A stretch of DNA of 64,000 nucleotides from Citrobacter gillenii. GTDB taxonomy: Bacteria > Pseudomonadota > Gammaproteobacteria > Enterobacterales > Enterobacteriaceae. The stretch is from positions 709,358 to 773,357 of the forward strand of contig NZ_SUQN01000002.1 in assembly GCF_013337685.1 (NCBI RefSeq), read 5' to 3'. This document shows, piece after piece, positions 51,601 to 59,813 of the stretch. How positions within the stretch are numbered: position 1 is the first letter of the stretch; each line of letters opens with the position of its first letter. Made by a program: the position numbers and the translations under genes. The notes under the pieces are model-generated. The model was not told the origin of the DNA and made no database searches. It saw only the letters and a program-made list of their open reading frames with translations.

Positions 51601-51803
51601 TTTTGTTCAATCACCTGAGTGACGGAGTCTTCTACGGTCTTTGCGTCTGCGCCAGGGTAGGCGGCGTTAATCGTAATCGTCGGGGGCGCTATTTGCGGAT
51701 ATTGGGCGATCGGCAGGTTCATAATAGCGATCCCCCCGGTAAACATCAGAATAATCGCCAGCACCCAGGCAAAAACCGGGCGCTCAATAAAAAAGTTAGC
51801 CAT
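48684..51803 (-). CDS. AcrB-type RND multidrug efflux permease
   Basis: 1039 aa HAE1-family inner-membrane trimer subunit. Twelve helices and two large periplasmic loops are evident. The proton-relay Asp pair lies in [15 protein letters not shown], and the fourth helix and central [22 protein letters not shown] match AcrB/AcrF. It lacks an AcrD-like loop but is distinct from both AcrB and AcrF over its length, so the symbol is left empty. It is 28 bp downstream of its adaptor. No TolC-like gene is adjacent, so it presumably uses the genomic TolC. Confidence 0.93.
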   Translation of the reverse strand: MANFFIERPVFAWVLAIILMFTGGIAIMNLPIAQYPQIAPPTITINAAYPGADAKTVEDSVTQVIEQNMNGLDGLMYMSSTSDAAGNASIILTFKTGTSPDIAQVQVQNKLQLAMPSLPQEVQQQGVSVDKSSSNILMVAGFISDNNSLSQYDIADYVASNIKDPLSRTAGVGSVQLFGSQYAMRIWLDPQKLNKYSLTPQDVIAQIKIQNNQISGGQLGGMPQSADQQLNASIVVQTRLQSTDEFGKIFLKVQQDGSQVLLRDVARIELGAENYSTVARYNGKPAAGIAIKLAAGANALETSQAVKKELDKLSAWFPTSMKTVYPYDTTPFIKISIQGVFQTLIEAIILVFLVMYLFLQNFRATLIPTIAVPVVILGTFSILSVAGFTINTLTMFGMVLAIGLLVDDAIVVVENVERIICEEKLPPKAAAHKAMSQLQRALVGIAVVLSAVFMPMAFMSGATGEIFRQFSITLISSMTLSVFVAMSLTPALCATLLKPAPEEENTRTHFLFTHFNHFMEKCTRHYTDSTRKLLRCTGRYMVIYLVIGAGMIGLFLRTPTSFLPEEDQGVFMTTAQLPSGSTMVNTRKVLDEITDYYLTKERKNVASVFTVGGFGFSGQGQNNGLAFISLKPWSERVGEENAVTSIIQRAMVALSAINNAVIYPFNLPAVAELGTASGFDMELLDNGNLGHEKMMQARNQLLELASQSSGEVAGVRPNGLEDTPMFHVNVDAKKAEAMGVSLADINQTLSTAFGSRYVNDFLNQGRVKKVYVQADTPFRMLPGNINHWYVRNASGSMTPLSAFSTTEWTYGSPRLERYNGQPAMEILGQPVAGKSSGDAMNFMASLINKLPAGVGYAWTGLSYQEALSTNQAPMLYAISLVVVFLALAALYESWSIPFSVMLVVPIGIAGALLATDLRGLSNDVYFQVGLLTTMGLSAKNAILIVEFAVEIMQKEGKTPLEAAVDAAQMRLRPILMTSLAFILGVIPLAISNGAGSGAQNAVGTGVIGGMLAATVLAIYFVPVFFVLVENTLARFKISR

Positions 51804-51831
51804 GAAGAAGGTGTCCTTAATACCTGAAATA

Positions 51832-52989
51832 TTACTGTTCGGTTACCGTGTCAGGGCTGTTTGATGGCGAAGAGAGAACCCGGGCTTTCATTCCCGGACG
51901 GATTCGTTGTAATCCGGAAACAATAACCCGGTCGCCGGGACGTAATCCTGCGGTCACTAACCATTGGTTACCGACAGCTTTTACTGCGTTGATTTGGCGC
52001 AGTTGCACCCTGTTTTTCTGGTCGAGGATCAGGGCAGTCGCCTTTCCCTGCTCGTTATGGGTAACCCCTTGCTGAGGAACCATTAGAACGTTCTGCTGGC
52101 GACCTTCATCCAGTAAAGCCGTAACGTACATACCGGGTAAAATCTCGCCGTCAGGATTCGGGAAGATGGCGCGCAGGGTCACGGAGCCAGTGACTTTATC
52201 GACGGCGGGATCGGAAAACTGCAGCGCCCCGGTATAGCGGTAGGGTTTGCCATTTTCCAGCATCAATTCAACCGGGATCTGGCCTTTTTCCTGGGCGATT
52301 TTTCCACTGGATTTTTCTTCTTTCAGGCGTAAGAAGTCCTGCACCGACTGGGTTAAATCGACGTAAATTGGGTCTAATTGCTGAATGGTGACCAGCGCGC
52401 TTTCCTGATTCGCGGTGACCAGTGCGCCAACGGTAACGGAAGACGTGCCGCTAATGCCATCGATAGGCGAGGTGACATTGGCGTAATGAAGGTTAATGGC
52501 GGCCTGCTCGACGTCCGCTCTGGCGACGGCAACATTAGCGTCAGCTTCATTAAGCTGTGAACGCGTGGTGTCATAATCCTGACGACTGACGTAATTGGAT
52601 TTTAATAAAGCTGACTGGCGCTGGAATGTTAAACGTAGATTATTGGTAGTGGACAGCGCTTTTGCCAGAGCGCCTTTGGCCGCATCGAGTTTTGCCTGCA
52701 GAGGCGCCGGATCAATTTGGTAGAGCGATTCACCTTTGCTGACTTTATCACCCTCAATAAAATTTCGCTTAATAATTATACCGCTGACCTGCGGTCTTAT
52801 CTCAGCAATTTCGAACGATACGGCCCTGCCCGGAAGTTCACTTTTAATATCAACGGAAGAGGGTTTCAGAGTAATAATCCCAACTTCGGGTTCTCTGGTG
52901 ATGTTTTTTTCTGAGGATTGATTGTCACACGCGGTGATAATTGCGACACTAAAAAACAATGGTATCAGCAGTAAGCGTTTTCTGTTCAT
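51832..52989 (-). CDS. RND efflux periplasmic adaptor lipoprotein (AcrA/AcrE-like)
   Basis: 385 aa. The signal peptide [21 protein letters not shown] ends at a lipobox (IITAC), giving an acylated Cys followed by DNQSSEKN. The lipoyl, alpha-hairpin and beta-barrel domains follow: [24 protein letters not shown], then [23 protein letters not shown], then GARLPL-type [11 protein letters not shown]. It bridges the RND permease and TolC. The gene is first in the two-gene operon. No TetR/AcrR-like repressor is encoded nearby. Confidence 0.93.
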   Translation of the reverse strand: MNRKRLLLIPLFFSVAIITACDNQSSEKNITREPEVGIITLKPSSVDIKSELPGRAVSFEIAEIRPQVSGIIIKRNFIEGDKVSKGESLYQIDPAPLQAKLDAAKGALAKALSTTNNLRLTFQRQSALLKSNYVSRQDYDTTRSQLNEADANVAVARADVEQAAINLHYANVTSPIDGISGTSSVTVGALVTANQESALVTIQQLDPIYVDLTQSVQDFLRLKEEKSSGKIAQEKGQIPVELMLENGKPYRYTGALQFSDPAVDKVTGSVTLRAIFPNPDGEILPGMYVTALLDEGRQQNVLMVPQQGVTHNEQGKATALILDQKNRVQLRQINAVKAVGNQWLVTAGLRPGDRVIVSGLQRIRPGMKARVLSSPSNSPDTVTEQ

Positions 52990-53182
52990 AGTAATCCCTG
53001 AATAAATTTGACGTACACTGTAATTTGCATTGTATGCAGGGGAGGGATGTCATCGATAAATAGCATGAGGCGATCAGGCATAAGAAGGATAAAGCCTATT
53101 TTTGGCTAATGATTTAGCAAGTGAATTACAGGTAACAGAGTGCGTTATTTAAATTCAGGTTCACCCAATGTGTGATGGCGAG

Positions 53183-53266
53183 TTATACTTGCACTATCGT
53201 ATTTAAAGCACACGCCGACAGGGCGAATGTCAGGGGCAGAATCATTACGCCTTTTGTTTTGTTCAT
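53183..53266 (-). CDS. Candidate 27-aa lipoprotein
   Basis: The minus-strand frame codes MNKTKGVMILPLTFALSACA plus 7 more residues, then TAA. It has a basic N-terminus, a hydrophobic core and a lipobox (ALSAC), leaving a mature peptide of about nine residues. AGGGAATTAAA precedes the ATG at Shine-Dalgarno distance. It resembles the start of bacteriocin-release or entericidin-type lipoproteins, but I cannot name a family. Its shortness makes chance occurrence possible. Confidence 0.45.
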   Translation of the reverse strand: MNKTKGVMILPLTFALSACALNTIVQV

Positions 53267-53432
53267 TTTAATTCCCTGCTAAAAAAGACAGGTTTATAGT
53301 AAACCTTTGCACATTATTGTCATCAAGCGCGCAGCTGATTATCTAAAAGTAATATAATTGTAGCTCATGGTTATAGATGGTTTCTGGTGTACAATATTAA
53401 TCATGTCAGGCGAAGAATATAGGGAGAGTATG

Positions 53433-53789
53433 ATGATAAAAATTGGTAGCCTGCTGGCAGTTGGTATCCTGTCACTGCCCGCGTACGCCGCGACGACCGG
53501 ACCATACAGCCCTGTCGCGGGCGTACTGTGCGACAAATATATCTGTGCGGATGAGCACGGCTTGTCGGTGGCGCTGACCACGAAGTATGTCGGAAAGAAG
53601 CAGGGTGATAAACTGGCAGCGGCCGGACAATTTGACACGACGGCCTTTACCTTCCAGGGCGGTCTGTTCTGCGACACCACTGAGCGTCTGTGCCGGGATG
53701 ACCGATATTTTGGACCAGACGGTAAACGCAGTGGCAAAGTGAACACCCACTACACGGCGTTGCTGTTCGGCAAGACGGATAAATCCTGA
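53433..53789 (+). CDS. YcgJ-like secreted protein
   Basis: 118 aa from the second of two tandem ATGs (better spacing from AGGGAG), with signal peptide MIKIGSLLAVGILSLPAYA. The mature part has cysteines in VLCDKYICADEHGLS and LFCDTTERLCRDD, arranged as two likely disulfides. It resembles the enterobacterial YcgJ/Fels-1 prophage-protein-like family, whose function is unknown. It is likely periplasmic, and no prophage genes are nearby. Confidence 0.75.
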   Translation: MIKIGSLLAVGILSLPAYAATTGPYSPVAGVLCDKYICADEHGLSVALTTKYVGKKQGDKLAAAGQFDTTAFTFQGGLFCDTTERLCRDDRYFGPDGKRSGKVNTHYTALLFGKTDKS

Positions 53790-53792
53790 CTA

Positions 53793-53826
53793 CACGGGTA
53801 AGCGCTGAATTCGTCGCTTACCCGTG
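53793..53826. terminator. Hairpin/terminator between ycgJ-like gene and cbpM
   Basis: 12-bp perfect stem CACGGGTAAGCG / CGCTTACCCGTG with a 10-nt loop. The following T tract is weak (GTATTTC), so it may be a terminator or a 3' stabiliser for the convergent genes. Confidence 0.65.
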
Positions 53827-53864
53827 GTATTTCACGTTATCAATCGGGCGTTAATCTCAATTCG

Positions 53865-54170
53865 TTATAAATGCGTGACAAAGCGCGACAAACGCTGGCG
53901 CAGCAGGTGATTTTCCTGACGCAACTGCGCATTCTCTTCCAGTAACGTGAGCGCAACGGCTATCCCCGGCCAGTCAAGCGCCAGTTCCTGACGTAAACGC
54001 AAAGCCCGCCGTACGACGCCTAACGCGCGATCGTCAAACTGCCAGTGGGCGCTTTCATCTTCGCGGGGTTCAATCATCCCCAGGCCGACAATCTCAGTCA
54101 GCTCCTCGGCGGAAACGCCGGTATGCAGGCAAAACTCGGTAATGGTAAAGGTGACGGTAACGTTAGCCAT
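53865..54170 (-). CDS. cbpM: CbpA modulator CbpM
   Basis: 101 aa from [18 protein letters not shown]. It is a small MerR-like, helix-rich protein that binds the J domain of CbpA and blocks its DnaK co-chaperone and DNA-binding activities. The conserved [32 protein letters not shown] region and the C-terminal basic end are present. TAATG overlap couples it to cbpA. Confidence 0.95.
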   Translation of the reverse strand: MANVTVTFTITEFCLHTGVSAEELTEIVGLGMIEPREDESAHWQFDDRALGVVRRALRLRQELALDWPGIAVALTLLEENAQLRQENHLLRQRLSRFVTHL

Positions 54171-55090
54171 TATGCTTTCCCCCACTCTTTGCGTGGATCA
54201 AAGGTCTTCTGCGCGTCCGCCAGCTGTTGCCACAATGCGGCGCTGTTGTCGTCAGGTTTGGGTGGCATCACAATTTTGATCACCGCGTACAGGTCGCCGG
54301 TTTGTTTTTTACTCACCAGCCCTTTGCCCTTGATGCGTAATCGTTGTCCGGCCTGGCTGCCAGGTGGGATCGTCAGCAGGATACTCTCTGTGAGTGTTGG
54401 CACGGTCACTTTTGTGCCCAGTGCGGCTTCCCATGGGGCAAGGGGCACGACAATTTCCAGGTCCTGATTGACGATATCAAATAGCGGATGCGGCGCGATA
54501 TGAATCACCAGCCACAAATCACCGTTCGGGCCACCGTTCTCGCCGGGCGTGCCCTGGCCTTTCAGCCTGATGCGCTGGCCGTTGCCTACACCTGCTGGAA
54601 TTTTCACATTCAGCGTTTTGGGGATCTCTCGCTCTACCAGGCCAAACGCATTGTAGACCGGCAGGGAGTAACTGATGGTGCGGCTATGCTCAGCAAGGGT
54701 TTCTTCGAGGAACACGGCCACATCGATTTCGATATCGTGCCCACGACGGGCGTGGCGCTGTTGCGACTGGCGAGCGTGTTGACCAAAAATGGAGGAGAAA
54801 ATATCGTCAAAATCTTCGGCGTTGTAGCTCTGACCTTCACCTTGCTGGAACTGACGGCTGAACTGCGGATCGTTGCGGTGCTGCCACAACTGATCGTATT
54901 CGGCACGACGTTGTTCATCGCTTAGGACTTCCCAGGCTTCAGCAACCTCTTTAAAACGTGCTTCGGCGTCGGTTTCTTTGCTGACGTCAGGATGGTATTT
55001 GCGGGCGAGTCGACGATAGGCGGTCTTGATGGTTTTGAGATCGTCCGTCGGTTTCACGCCCATGATGGCGTAATAATCCTTTAATTCCAT
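54170..55090 (-). CDS. cbpA: Curved DNA-binding protein CbpA (DnaJ homologue)
   Basis: 306 aa co-chaperone and nucleoid-associated protein. The J domain (residues 1-70) has [22 protein letters not shown] and the HPD motif in [11 protein letters not shown] Gly/Gln-rich linker and the C-terminal substrate-binding and dimerisation domains ([37 protein letters not shown]) follow. Expressed in stationary phase in E. coli. Operon cbpA-cbpM. Confidence 0.97.
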   Translation of the reverse strand: MELKDYYAIMGVKPTDDLKTIKTAYRRLARKYHPDVSKETDAEARFKEVAEAWEVLSDEQRRAEYDQLWQHRNDPQFSRQFQQGEGQSYNAEDFDDIFSSIFGQHARQSQQRHARRGHDIEIDVAVFLEETLAEHSRTISYSLPVYNAFGLVEREIPKTLNVKIPAGVGNGQRIRLKGQGTPGENGGPNGDLWLVIHIAPHPLFDIVNQDLEIVVPLAPWEAALGTKVTVPTLTESILLTIPPGSQAGQRLRIKGKGLVSKKQTGDLYAVIKIVMPPKPDDNSAALWQQLADAQKTFDPRKEWGKA

Positions 55091-55237
55091 AGTGTTATCT
55101 CGTATGAATCAACCCATGAAGAAGGATACCCCTCGGGAAAGGCATCACCGTAAGTTTAGGGTAATCCTGAAAAGTGCGAATGCCAACTATGAAAGGGACG
55201 AAAACAGTGACGCCTGACGGCATGAATCGGACATTTT

Positions 55238-55276
55238 GCACCACCAACGGTAGCCGACGGTTTCTGTTGGTGGTGC
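55238..55276. repeat. Perfect 11-bp inverted repeat between cbpA and dsbA-like gene
   Basis: GCACCACCAAC (55238-55248) and GTTGGTGGTGC (55266-55276) are separated by 17 bp. It is just beyond the 3' end of the dsbA-like gene, but no T tract follows on either strand, so a classical terminator is doubtful. Confidence 0.8.
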
Positions 55277-55294
55277 GTCGTGCAATATTAATGA

Positions 55295-55924
55295 TCAGGA
55301 TTTGGTAATAAGAAAACGGACCGTCTCTGCGTAGTTCTGCACAAAGGCATTTACGTTATCGGAATTTAATCCTTTCGGGTTAATCATATATTTGCCGTTA
55401 ATGAAGATAGCCGGTACGCCTTTCAAATCGACGGCTTTGGCCAATTCTTGCTGTTTGGCAGTCAGTGATTTCACCGCAAAGCTATTCCACGCGGCATCAT
55501 AATCGCTGGCGCTCACGCCTGCCTGGATAAACACGTTGCGAATATCATCAGCGGTTTTAATCGACTGTTTCTTCTGTACGGCATCAAAAAGTAAAGGTTT
55601 AACCTTATCTTCTACATTTAACAGCATGGCGACAGACCAGGCGTGCGTCATATCGGCTCCCAGAGGACCTAAAAAGTCGACGTGGTACTCGGTGAGTTTA
55701 ACATCCTCAGGTAAGGCTTTTTTCACATTATCAGTAACTTCCAGGACCTCATCGTATTGATAGCAAGAGGGGCAGTAGAAGGAGAAAAACTTCAGTGCAG
55801 CAGGCGCTGACGGTACGGCTTTTTCCAGCGTGATAAATTCTTTTCCATCGGTAAATGTTGCGGCCTGAGCACTCACGGTAAACAGCAACCCGATCAGCGG
55901 GAGTAGATATTTTTTCATTTTCAT
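55295..55924 (-). CDS. DsbA-like periplasmic thiol:disulfide oxidoreductase with CPSC active site
   Basis: 209 aa from MKMKKYLLPLIGLLFTVSAQA, a signal peptide with mature ATFTDGKEFITLEK. It has the thioredoxin fold with helical insertion of DsbA; the active site is FYCPSCYQYDE (E. coli DsbA has CPHC) and the cis-Pro loop is GVPAIFINGKY. The mature chain aligns along its length with E. coli DsbA. It is a paralogue, since dsbA proper lies elsewhere. It may oxidise a specific substrate set. It lies directly before scsABCD, divergently. Confidence 0.9.
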   Translation of the reverse strand: MKMKKYLLPLIGLLFTVSAQAATFTDGKEFITLEKAVPSAPAALKFFSFYCPSCYQYDEVLEVTDNVKKALPEDVKLTEYHVDFLGPLGADMTHAWSVAMLLNVEDKVKPLLFDAVQKKQSIKTADDIRNVFIQAGVSASDYDAAWNSFAVKSLTAKQQELAKAVDLKGVPAIFINGKYMINPKGLNSDNVNAFVQNYAETVRFLITKS

Positions 55925-56263
55925 ATACTCTAAATAACATATTATAAACAAAGATGTTTATAATGAACGCGATGTCCATTACGCCATCATTATAATAAAG
56001 CATTTATTTTATAATGCGCTGCTCCTTACTTTGATTTACGCATGGATGCTTTTTAATAACGTATTTAAATGCCTGGGTGAATTTTTTGGAGTTATCGGAA
56101 ATAGCGAAATATTTCCCTCGTTATATTTTACGGTGGCGATTATTTGTTTCCATAACATACAAGCAGGGCGAATGAATGTCCTGCACCGACATAACTTTAC
56201 AGCGTAAAGGTTGCCAAAACCTCGCCAGTAGCTAAGATAACCGCGTCAATCAGTGAGGGTAAA
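55925..56263. promoter_or_regulatory. Divergent control region of dsbA-like gene and scsABCD
   Basis: About 340 bases, very AT-rich on the left and moderate on the right. Near 56195-56210 is the palindrome CTTTAC-AGC-GTAAAG. GTAAA-N5-CCAAA at 56204-56218 resembles a degenerate CpxR box (GTAAA-N5-GTAAA). CpxR is reported to control scsABCD in Salmonella. Placement is tentative. Confidence 0.45.
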
Positions 56264-56626
56264 ATGGCAAAACGTCAACGGATGGGATGGTGGTTCCTGT
56301 GCCTGGCATGTGTTGTGGTGATGGTATGCACCGCGCAGCGCATGGCGGGTCTGCACGCGTTGCAGATGAACACCACTGCCGCAACCGTTGTTGCCAGCGC
56401 GCAAACAGAGGCTGATGACGCCTCACCCGTGACCCCTTGCGAACTGAGTGCGAAGTCATTGCTGGCTTCGCCTCCGGTGCTGTTTGAAGGTGCCATTCTG
56501 GTGCTTTGCCTGCTTCTGTCGCTACTGGCGCCGGTGCGGGCTTTTCGTCTGCCGTTTTTCCCACCGCGAGCTATCTCGCCGCCCACTCTGCGGGTTCATC
56601 TCAGGTTTTGCGTCTTCCGTGAATGA
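56264..56626 (+). CDS. scsA: Suppressor of copper sensitivity ScsA
   Basis: 120 aa, the Salmonella ScsA length. It has two hydrophobic segments (WWFLCLACVVVMVCTAQR and LFEGAILVLCLLLSLLAPV) and a periplasmic loop between them, consistent with a small inner-membrane protein (DUF2946-like). In Salmonella, scsA belongs to the copper and redox-stress locus and protects against peroxide. GAGGG precedes the ATG. First gene of the locus. Confidence 0.9.
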   Translation: MAKRQRMGWWFLCLACVVVMVCTAQRMAGLHALQMNTTAATVVASAQTEADDASPVTPCELSAKSLLASPPVLFEGAILVLCLLLSLLAPVRAFRLPFFPPRAISPPTLRVHLRFCVFRE

Positions 56627-56674
56627 CAGAGCAGCCGTTGCTGACTGTTAGATAATTATTCACGGAGAAAAAAT

Positions 56675-58555
56675 ATGATGACTGTTTTCAGGCAGGCGCT
56701 GCTCTGTCTGTTATTGCTATGGCTGCCCGTATCCTGGGCGGCTGATATCGGCTGGCTGCGCTCAGCCGAGAACGACCATGCCAGTGTGCGACTGCGTGCC
56801 GATACGTCCGCCGAGGGGGAAACCCGGCTGCTGCTGGACGTCAAACTGGAGGATGGCTGGAAAACCTACTGGCGCTCACCGGGCGAGGGCGGCGTCGCGC
56901 CGTCTATTGCCTGGAAGGGCGCTATGCCAACCGTGGACTGGTTCTGGCCCACGCCTGCGCGTTTTGAGGTCGCCAACATTACCACCCAGGGCTATCACGA
57001 TCGGGTGACGTTCCCGATGGTGGTGCGCGGTACGTCACCGGCTACGCTGAACGGCGTTTTGACGCTGTCGACCTGTAGCAACGTCTGTCTGCTGACAGAT
57101 TATCCCTTTTCTGTGACGCCTTCTGTCCAGGACGCCACTTTTGCCCATGACTATGCACAGGCCATGGGGCAGATCCCACTTGCCAGTGGTCTGACGGATT
57201 CTCTGCACGCCGGGGCGCGCGCCGGAGAACTGGTCGTCGAGGCGCAGCGTAAGGGCGGCTGGTCTACACCGGGATTGTACCTGGATACTGTCGATGAGGC
57301 GGACTTTGGCATGCCGACAATGCGCGTGGAGGGTGAAACGCTGCGCGCCACGATCCCGGTGCATGACAGCTGGGGTGAGGGTGCGCCGGATCTGCGCGGT
57401 AAATCGCTCACGCTGGTGCTGGTAGATAACGGTGTCGCTCAGGAAAGTCGTCTTGTCATTGGTGACGCGCCGGCAGCAGAAAGCGCGGCGCTTCCGCTGT
57501 GGCAGGTGGTGTTGATGGCGCTTCTGGGCGGGCTTATCCTCAACCTGATGCCCTGCGTGCTGCCGGTTCTTGGGATGAAGCTGGGTTCAATTTTACTCGT
57601 CGAGGAGAAAAGCCGTCGCCAGGTTCGCCGCCAGTTTCTGGCTTCGGTGGCCGGAATAGTGGTCTCCTTTATGGCGTTGGCCGCGCTGATGACGGTGCTG
57701 CGGATGACCAATCAGGCACTCGGCTGGGGGATCCAGTTCCAGAGTCCGTGGTTTATCGGCGTGATGGTGCTGGTGATGCTTACGTTCAGTGCCAGCCTGT
57801 TCGGGCTGTTTGAATTCCGTTTACCTTCAAAGATGACCACTACGCTGGCGACTCACGGTGGCAATGGCCTGGCCGGTCATTTCTGGCAGGGCGCGTTTGC
57901 GACGCTGCTTGCCACGCCGTGCAGTGCGCCGTTCCTGGGTACGGCTGTGGCGGTGGCGCTAACGGCTTCACTACCCACGCTGTGGGGGTTGTTTCTGGCT
58001 CTAGGACTGGGAATGAGTTTACCGTGGCTGCTGGTGGCGCTGCGCCCGGGTCTGGCGCTGCGTTTACCGCGTCCGGGACGCTGGATGACTATCCTGCGGC
58101 GTTTGCTCGGGGTGATGATGCTCGGTTCAGCCATCTGGCTGGCAACGTTGCTGCTCCCGCATCTGGGGTTTACCAGCCAAAGTGCTGCCAAAGAGAGCGT
58201 CAACTGGCAGCCGCTAAGTGAACAGGCCATCACCGACGCGCTGGCTCAGCATAAACGTGTTTTCATCGATGTGACCGCCGACTGGTGTATTACCTGTAAG
58301 GTCAACAAATTCAACGTCTTGAATAAAGAAGACGTGCAGGCCGCCCTGCAGCAGCCCGATGTGGTGGCACTGCGCGGTGACTGGACGCTGCCCTCTGAAG
58401 CAATTACCGAATTTCTAAAAAAACGCGGCCAGGTTGCTGTGCCGTTTAACCAAATTTATGGCCCCGGCATGCCGGAAGGCCAGGCGTTGCCGACGCTGTT
58501 AACCCGCGATGCGGTGTTAAACATGCTGGTAGATGCTAAAGGAGTCACGCCATGA
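56675..58555 (+). CDS. scsB: Thiol-disulfide interchange membrane protein ScsB
   Basis: 626 aa DsbD-type reductase. A signal peptide and large N-terminal periplasmic domain (about 20-270) are followed by eight membrane helices beginning LWQVVLMALLGGLILNLMPCVLPVLG, whose MPC motif holds one redox Cys, and TPCSAPFLG the partner. A C-terminal thioredoxin domain has DWCITCKVNK. It moves electrons from cytoplasmic thioredoxin to periplasmic ScsC and ScsD. It overlaps scsC by 4 bp. Confidence 0.95.
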   Translation: MMTVFRQALLCLLLLWLPVSWAADIGWLRSAENDHASVRLRADTSAEGETRLLLDVKLEDGWKTYWRSPGEGGVAPSIAWKGAMPTVDWFWPTPARFEVANITTQGYHDRVTFPMVVRGTSPATLNGVLTLSTCSNVCLLTDYPFSVTPSVQDATFAHDYAQAMGQIPLASGLTDSLHAGARAGELVVEAQRKGGWSTPGLYLDTVDEADFGMPTMRVEGETLRATIPVHDSWGEGAPDLRGKSLTLVLVDNGVAQESRLVIGDAPAAESAALPLWQVVLMALLGGLILNLMPCVLPVLGMKLGSILLVEEKSRRQVRRQFLASVAGIVVSFMALAALMTVLRMTNQALGWGIQFQSPWFIGVMVLVMLTFSASLFGLFEFRLPSKMTTTLATHGGNGLAGHFWQGAFATLLATPCSAPFLGTAVAVALTASLPTLWGLFLALGLGMSLPWLLVALRPGLALRLPRPGRWMTILRRLLGVMMLGSAIWLATLLLPHLGFTSQSAAKESVNWQPLSEQAITDALAQHKRVFIDVTADWCITCKVNKFNVLNKEDVQAALQQPDVVALRGDWTLPSEAITEFLKKRGQVAVPFNQIYGPGMPEGQALPTLLTRDAVLNMLVDAKGVTP

Positions 58556-59175
58556 AACTGTTGATTGTTCTGCTGTTGTCCCTGTTTTCTGCCGTCAGTG
58601 TGGCGCAAGAGCCCGCGCCGTTTACCCCGGAGCAGGAAAAGCAAATTGAAGCGTTAATTCAGGAAGCGCTGTTTAACGATCCGGACAGTCCGCGCATTGG
58701 CGCGAAGCAGGCAAAACTGACGCTGATTAACTTTACCGATTACAACTGCCCGTACTGCAAGCAGCTGGATCCGATGCTGGAAAAAATTGTGCAAAAGTAC
58801 CCGGACGTAGCCGTAGTGATTAAACCGCTGCCGTTTAAAGGTGAAAGCTCGGTGCTGTCGGCGCGCACCGCACTGATGACCTGGCGTGAGCACCCGCAGC
58901 AGTTCCAGGCGTTACATGAAAAACTGATGCAGAAAAGAGGCTACCATACTGCTGCCAGCATCAAACAGGCGCAGGAGAAATCGGCGGCAACCCCGGTCAC
59001 ATTGGATGATAAAAGTATGGAAACGTTGAGCACCAACCTGCAACTGGCGCGGCTGGTAGGTGTGCGCGGTACGCCTGCCACGATCATCGACGATGAACTG
59101 ATCCCAGGTGCCGTACCGTGGGAAACGCTGGAAGCCGTGGTCAAAGAAAAGCTGGCGGCGGCCAATGCTAAGTAA
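58552..59175 (+). CDS. scsC: Periplasmic thiol oxidoreductase ScsC
   Basis: 207 aa with signal peptide MKLLIVLLLSLFSAVSVAQ. It is a DsbA/DsbG-like thioredoxin fold with active site CPYCKQL and cis-Pro loop RGTPATIIDDELIPG. An N-terminal helical stalk (PFTPEQEKQIEALIQEALFN), which trimerises ScsC in some species, is present. It is kept reduced by ScsB and protects copper-damaged periplasmic thiols. It overlaps scsB by 4 bp and scsD by 11 bp. Confidence 0.94.
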   Translation: MKLLIVLLLSLFSAVSVAQEPAPFTPEQEKQIEALIQEALFNDPDSPRIGAKQAKLTLINFTDYNCPYCKQLDPMLEKIVQKYPDVAVVIKPLPFKGESSVLSARTALMTWREHPQQFQALHEKLMQKRGYHTAASIKQAQEKSAATPVTLDDKSMETLSTNLQLARLVGVRGTPATIIDDELIPGAVPWETLEAVVKEKLAAANAK

Positions 59176-59671
59176 ACTGCGCCGCTGGCTGCGCGAAGGG
59201 CTCATCTTACTGGTGCTGATTGCGGGCGCGATGTTGCTGATGGATGCGTGGCGAGCGCCCACGCTCCCCACCGCTTTTGACAGCACGCCATTGCAGACGC
59301 TGGAGGGTGAAACCGTTACCTTGGCGGCGCTCAGTCAACAAGAACCTGTGCTGCTCTATTTCTGGGCCAGCTGGTGTGGCGTTTGTCGCTTCACCACACC
59401 GGATGTTGCCCGGTTGCAGCGGGAAGGCGAGAACGTGATGACCATTGCGTTACGCTCCGGCAGTGAAGCGGAAGTGTCTCGCTGGCTGTCGCGCAAAGGC
59501 GTGGACTTCCCGGTCATCAATGACGCCGATGGCACGCTCTCCCGCAGTTGGGAGGTTAGCGTCACGCCGACGCTGGTAGTGATGTCGCAAGGCCGCGTGG
59601 TCTCCACAACCAGCGGCTGGACCAGTTACTGGGGCATGAAATTGCGGCTGTGGTGGGCAAAAAAGTTCTGA
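59165..59671 (+). CDS. scsD: Membrane-anchored thioredoxin-like ScsD
   Basis: 168 aa from MLSKLRRWLREGLILLVLIAG, giving one N-terminal transmembrane anchor and a periplasmic thioredoxin (TlpA-like) domain. The active site is WASWCGVCRFTTPD, and cis-Pro lies in VSVTPTLVVMS. It starts 11 bp inside scsC. It is the last gene of scsABCD and is closed by a terminator. In Salmonella the locus counters copper and redox stress. Confidence 0.94.
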   Translation: MLSKLRRWLREGLILLVLIAGAMLLMDAWRAPTLPTAFDSTPLQTLEGETVTLAALSQQEPVLLYFWASWCGVCRFTTPDVARLQREGENVMTIALRSGSEAEVSRWLSRKGVDFPVINDADGTLSRSWEVSVTPTLVVMSQGRVVSTTSGWTSYWGMKLRLWWAKKF

Positions 59672-59678
59672 ATATCGT

Positions 59679-59702
59679 GCCGGGGAAACCCGGCATTTTT
59701 TT
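59679..59702 (+). terminator. scsABCD rho-independent terminator
   Basis: Stem TGCCGGG / CCCGGCA with a GAAA tetraloop followed by seven T, 8 bp after the scsD stop. Confidence 0.95.
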
Positions 59703-59813
59703 ACAGCTGAGATAAACCCTTAACTACACCTGCATTTTGCGAAAGCGTTCCCGGAAAAATGTCTTGTTTCTGTCACACTCAGTGGTGATTGATAACAACA
59801 AGAGGTCGTAGGG

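Noticed and set aside
53367..53789. Prophage origin of the YcgJ-like gene
   Set aside because: The family name recalls Fels-1 prophage, but no integrase, terminase or structural gene is nearby, and the family also occurs as ordinary chromosomal genes.
56778..57008. Second frames inside scsB and agp read as separate genes
   Set aside because: For scsB the main frame is complete and conserved. For agp the two frames form one gene broken by a single-base change.
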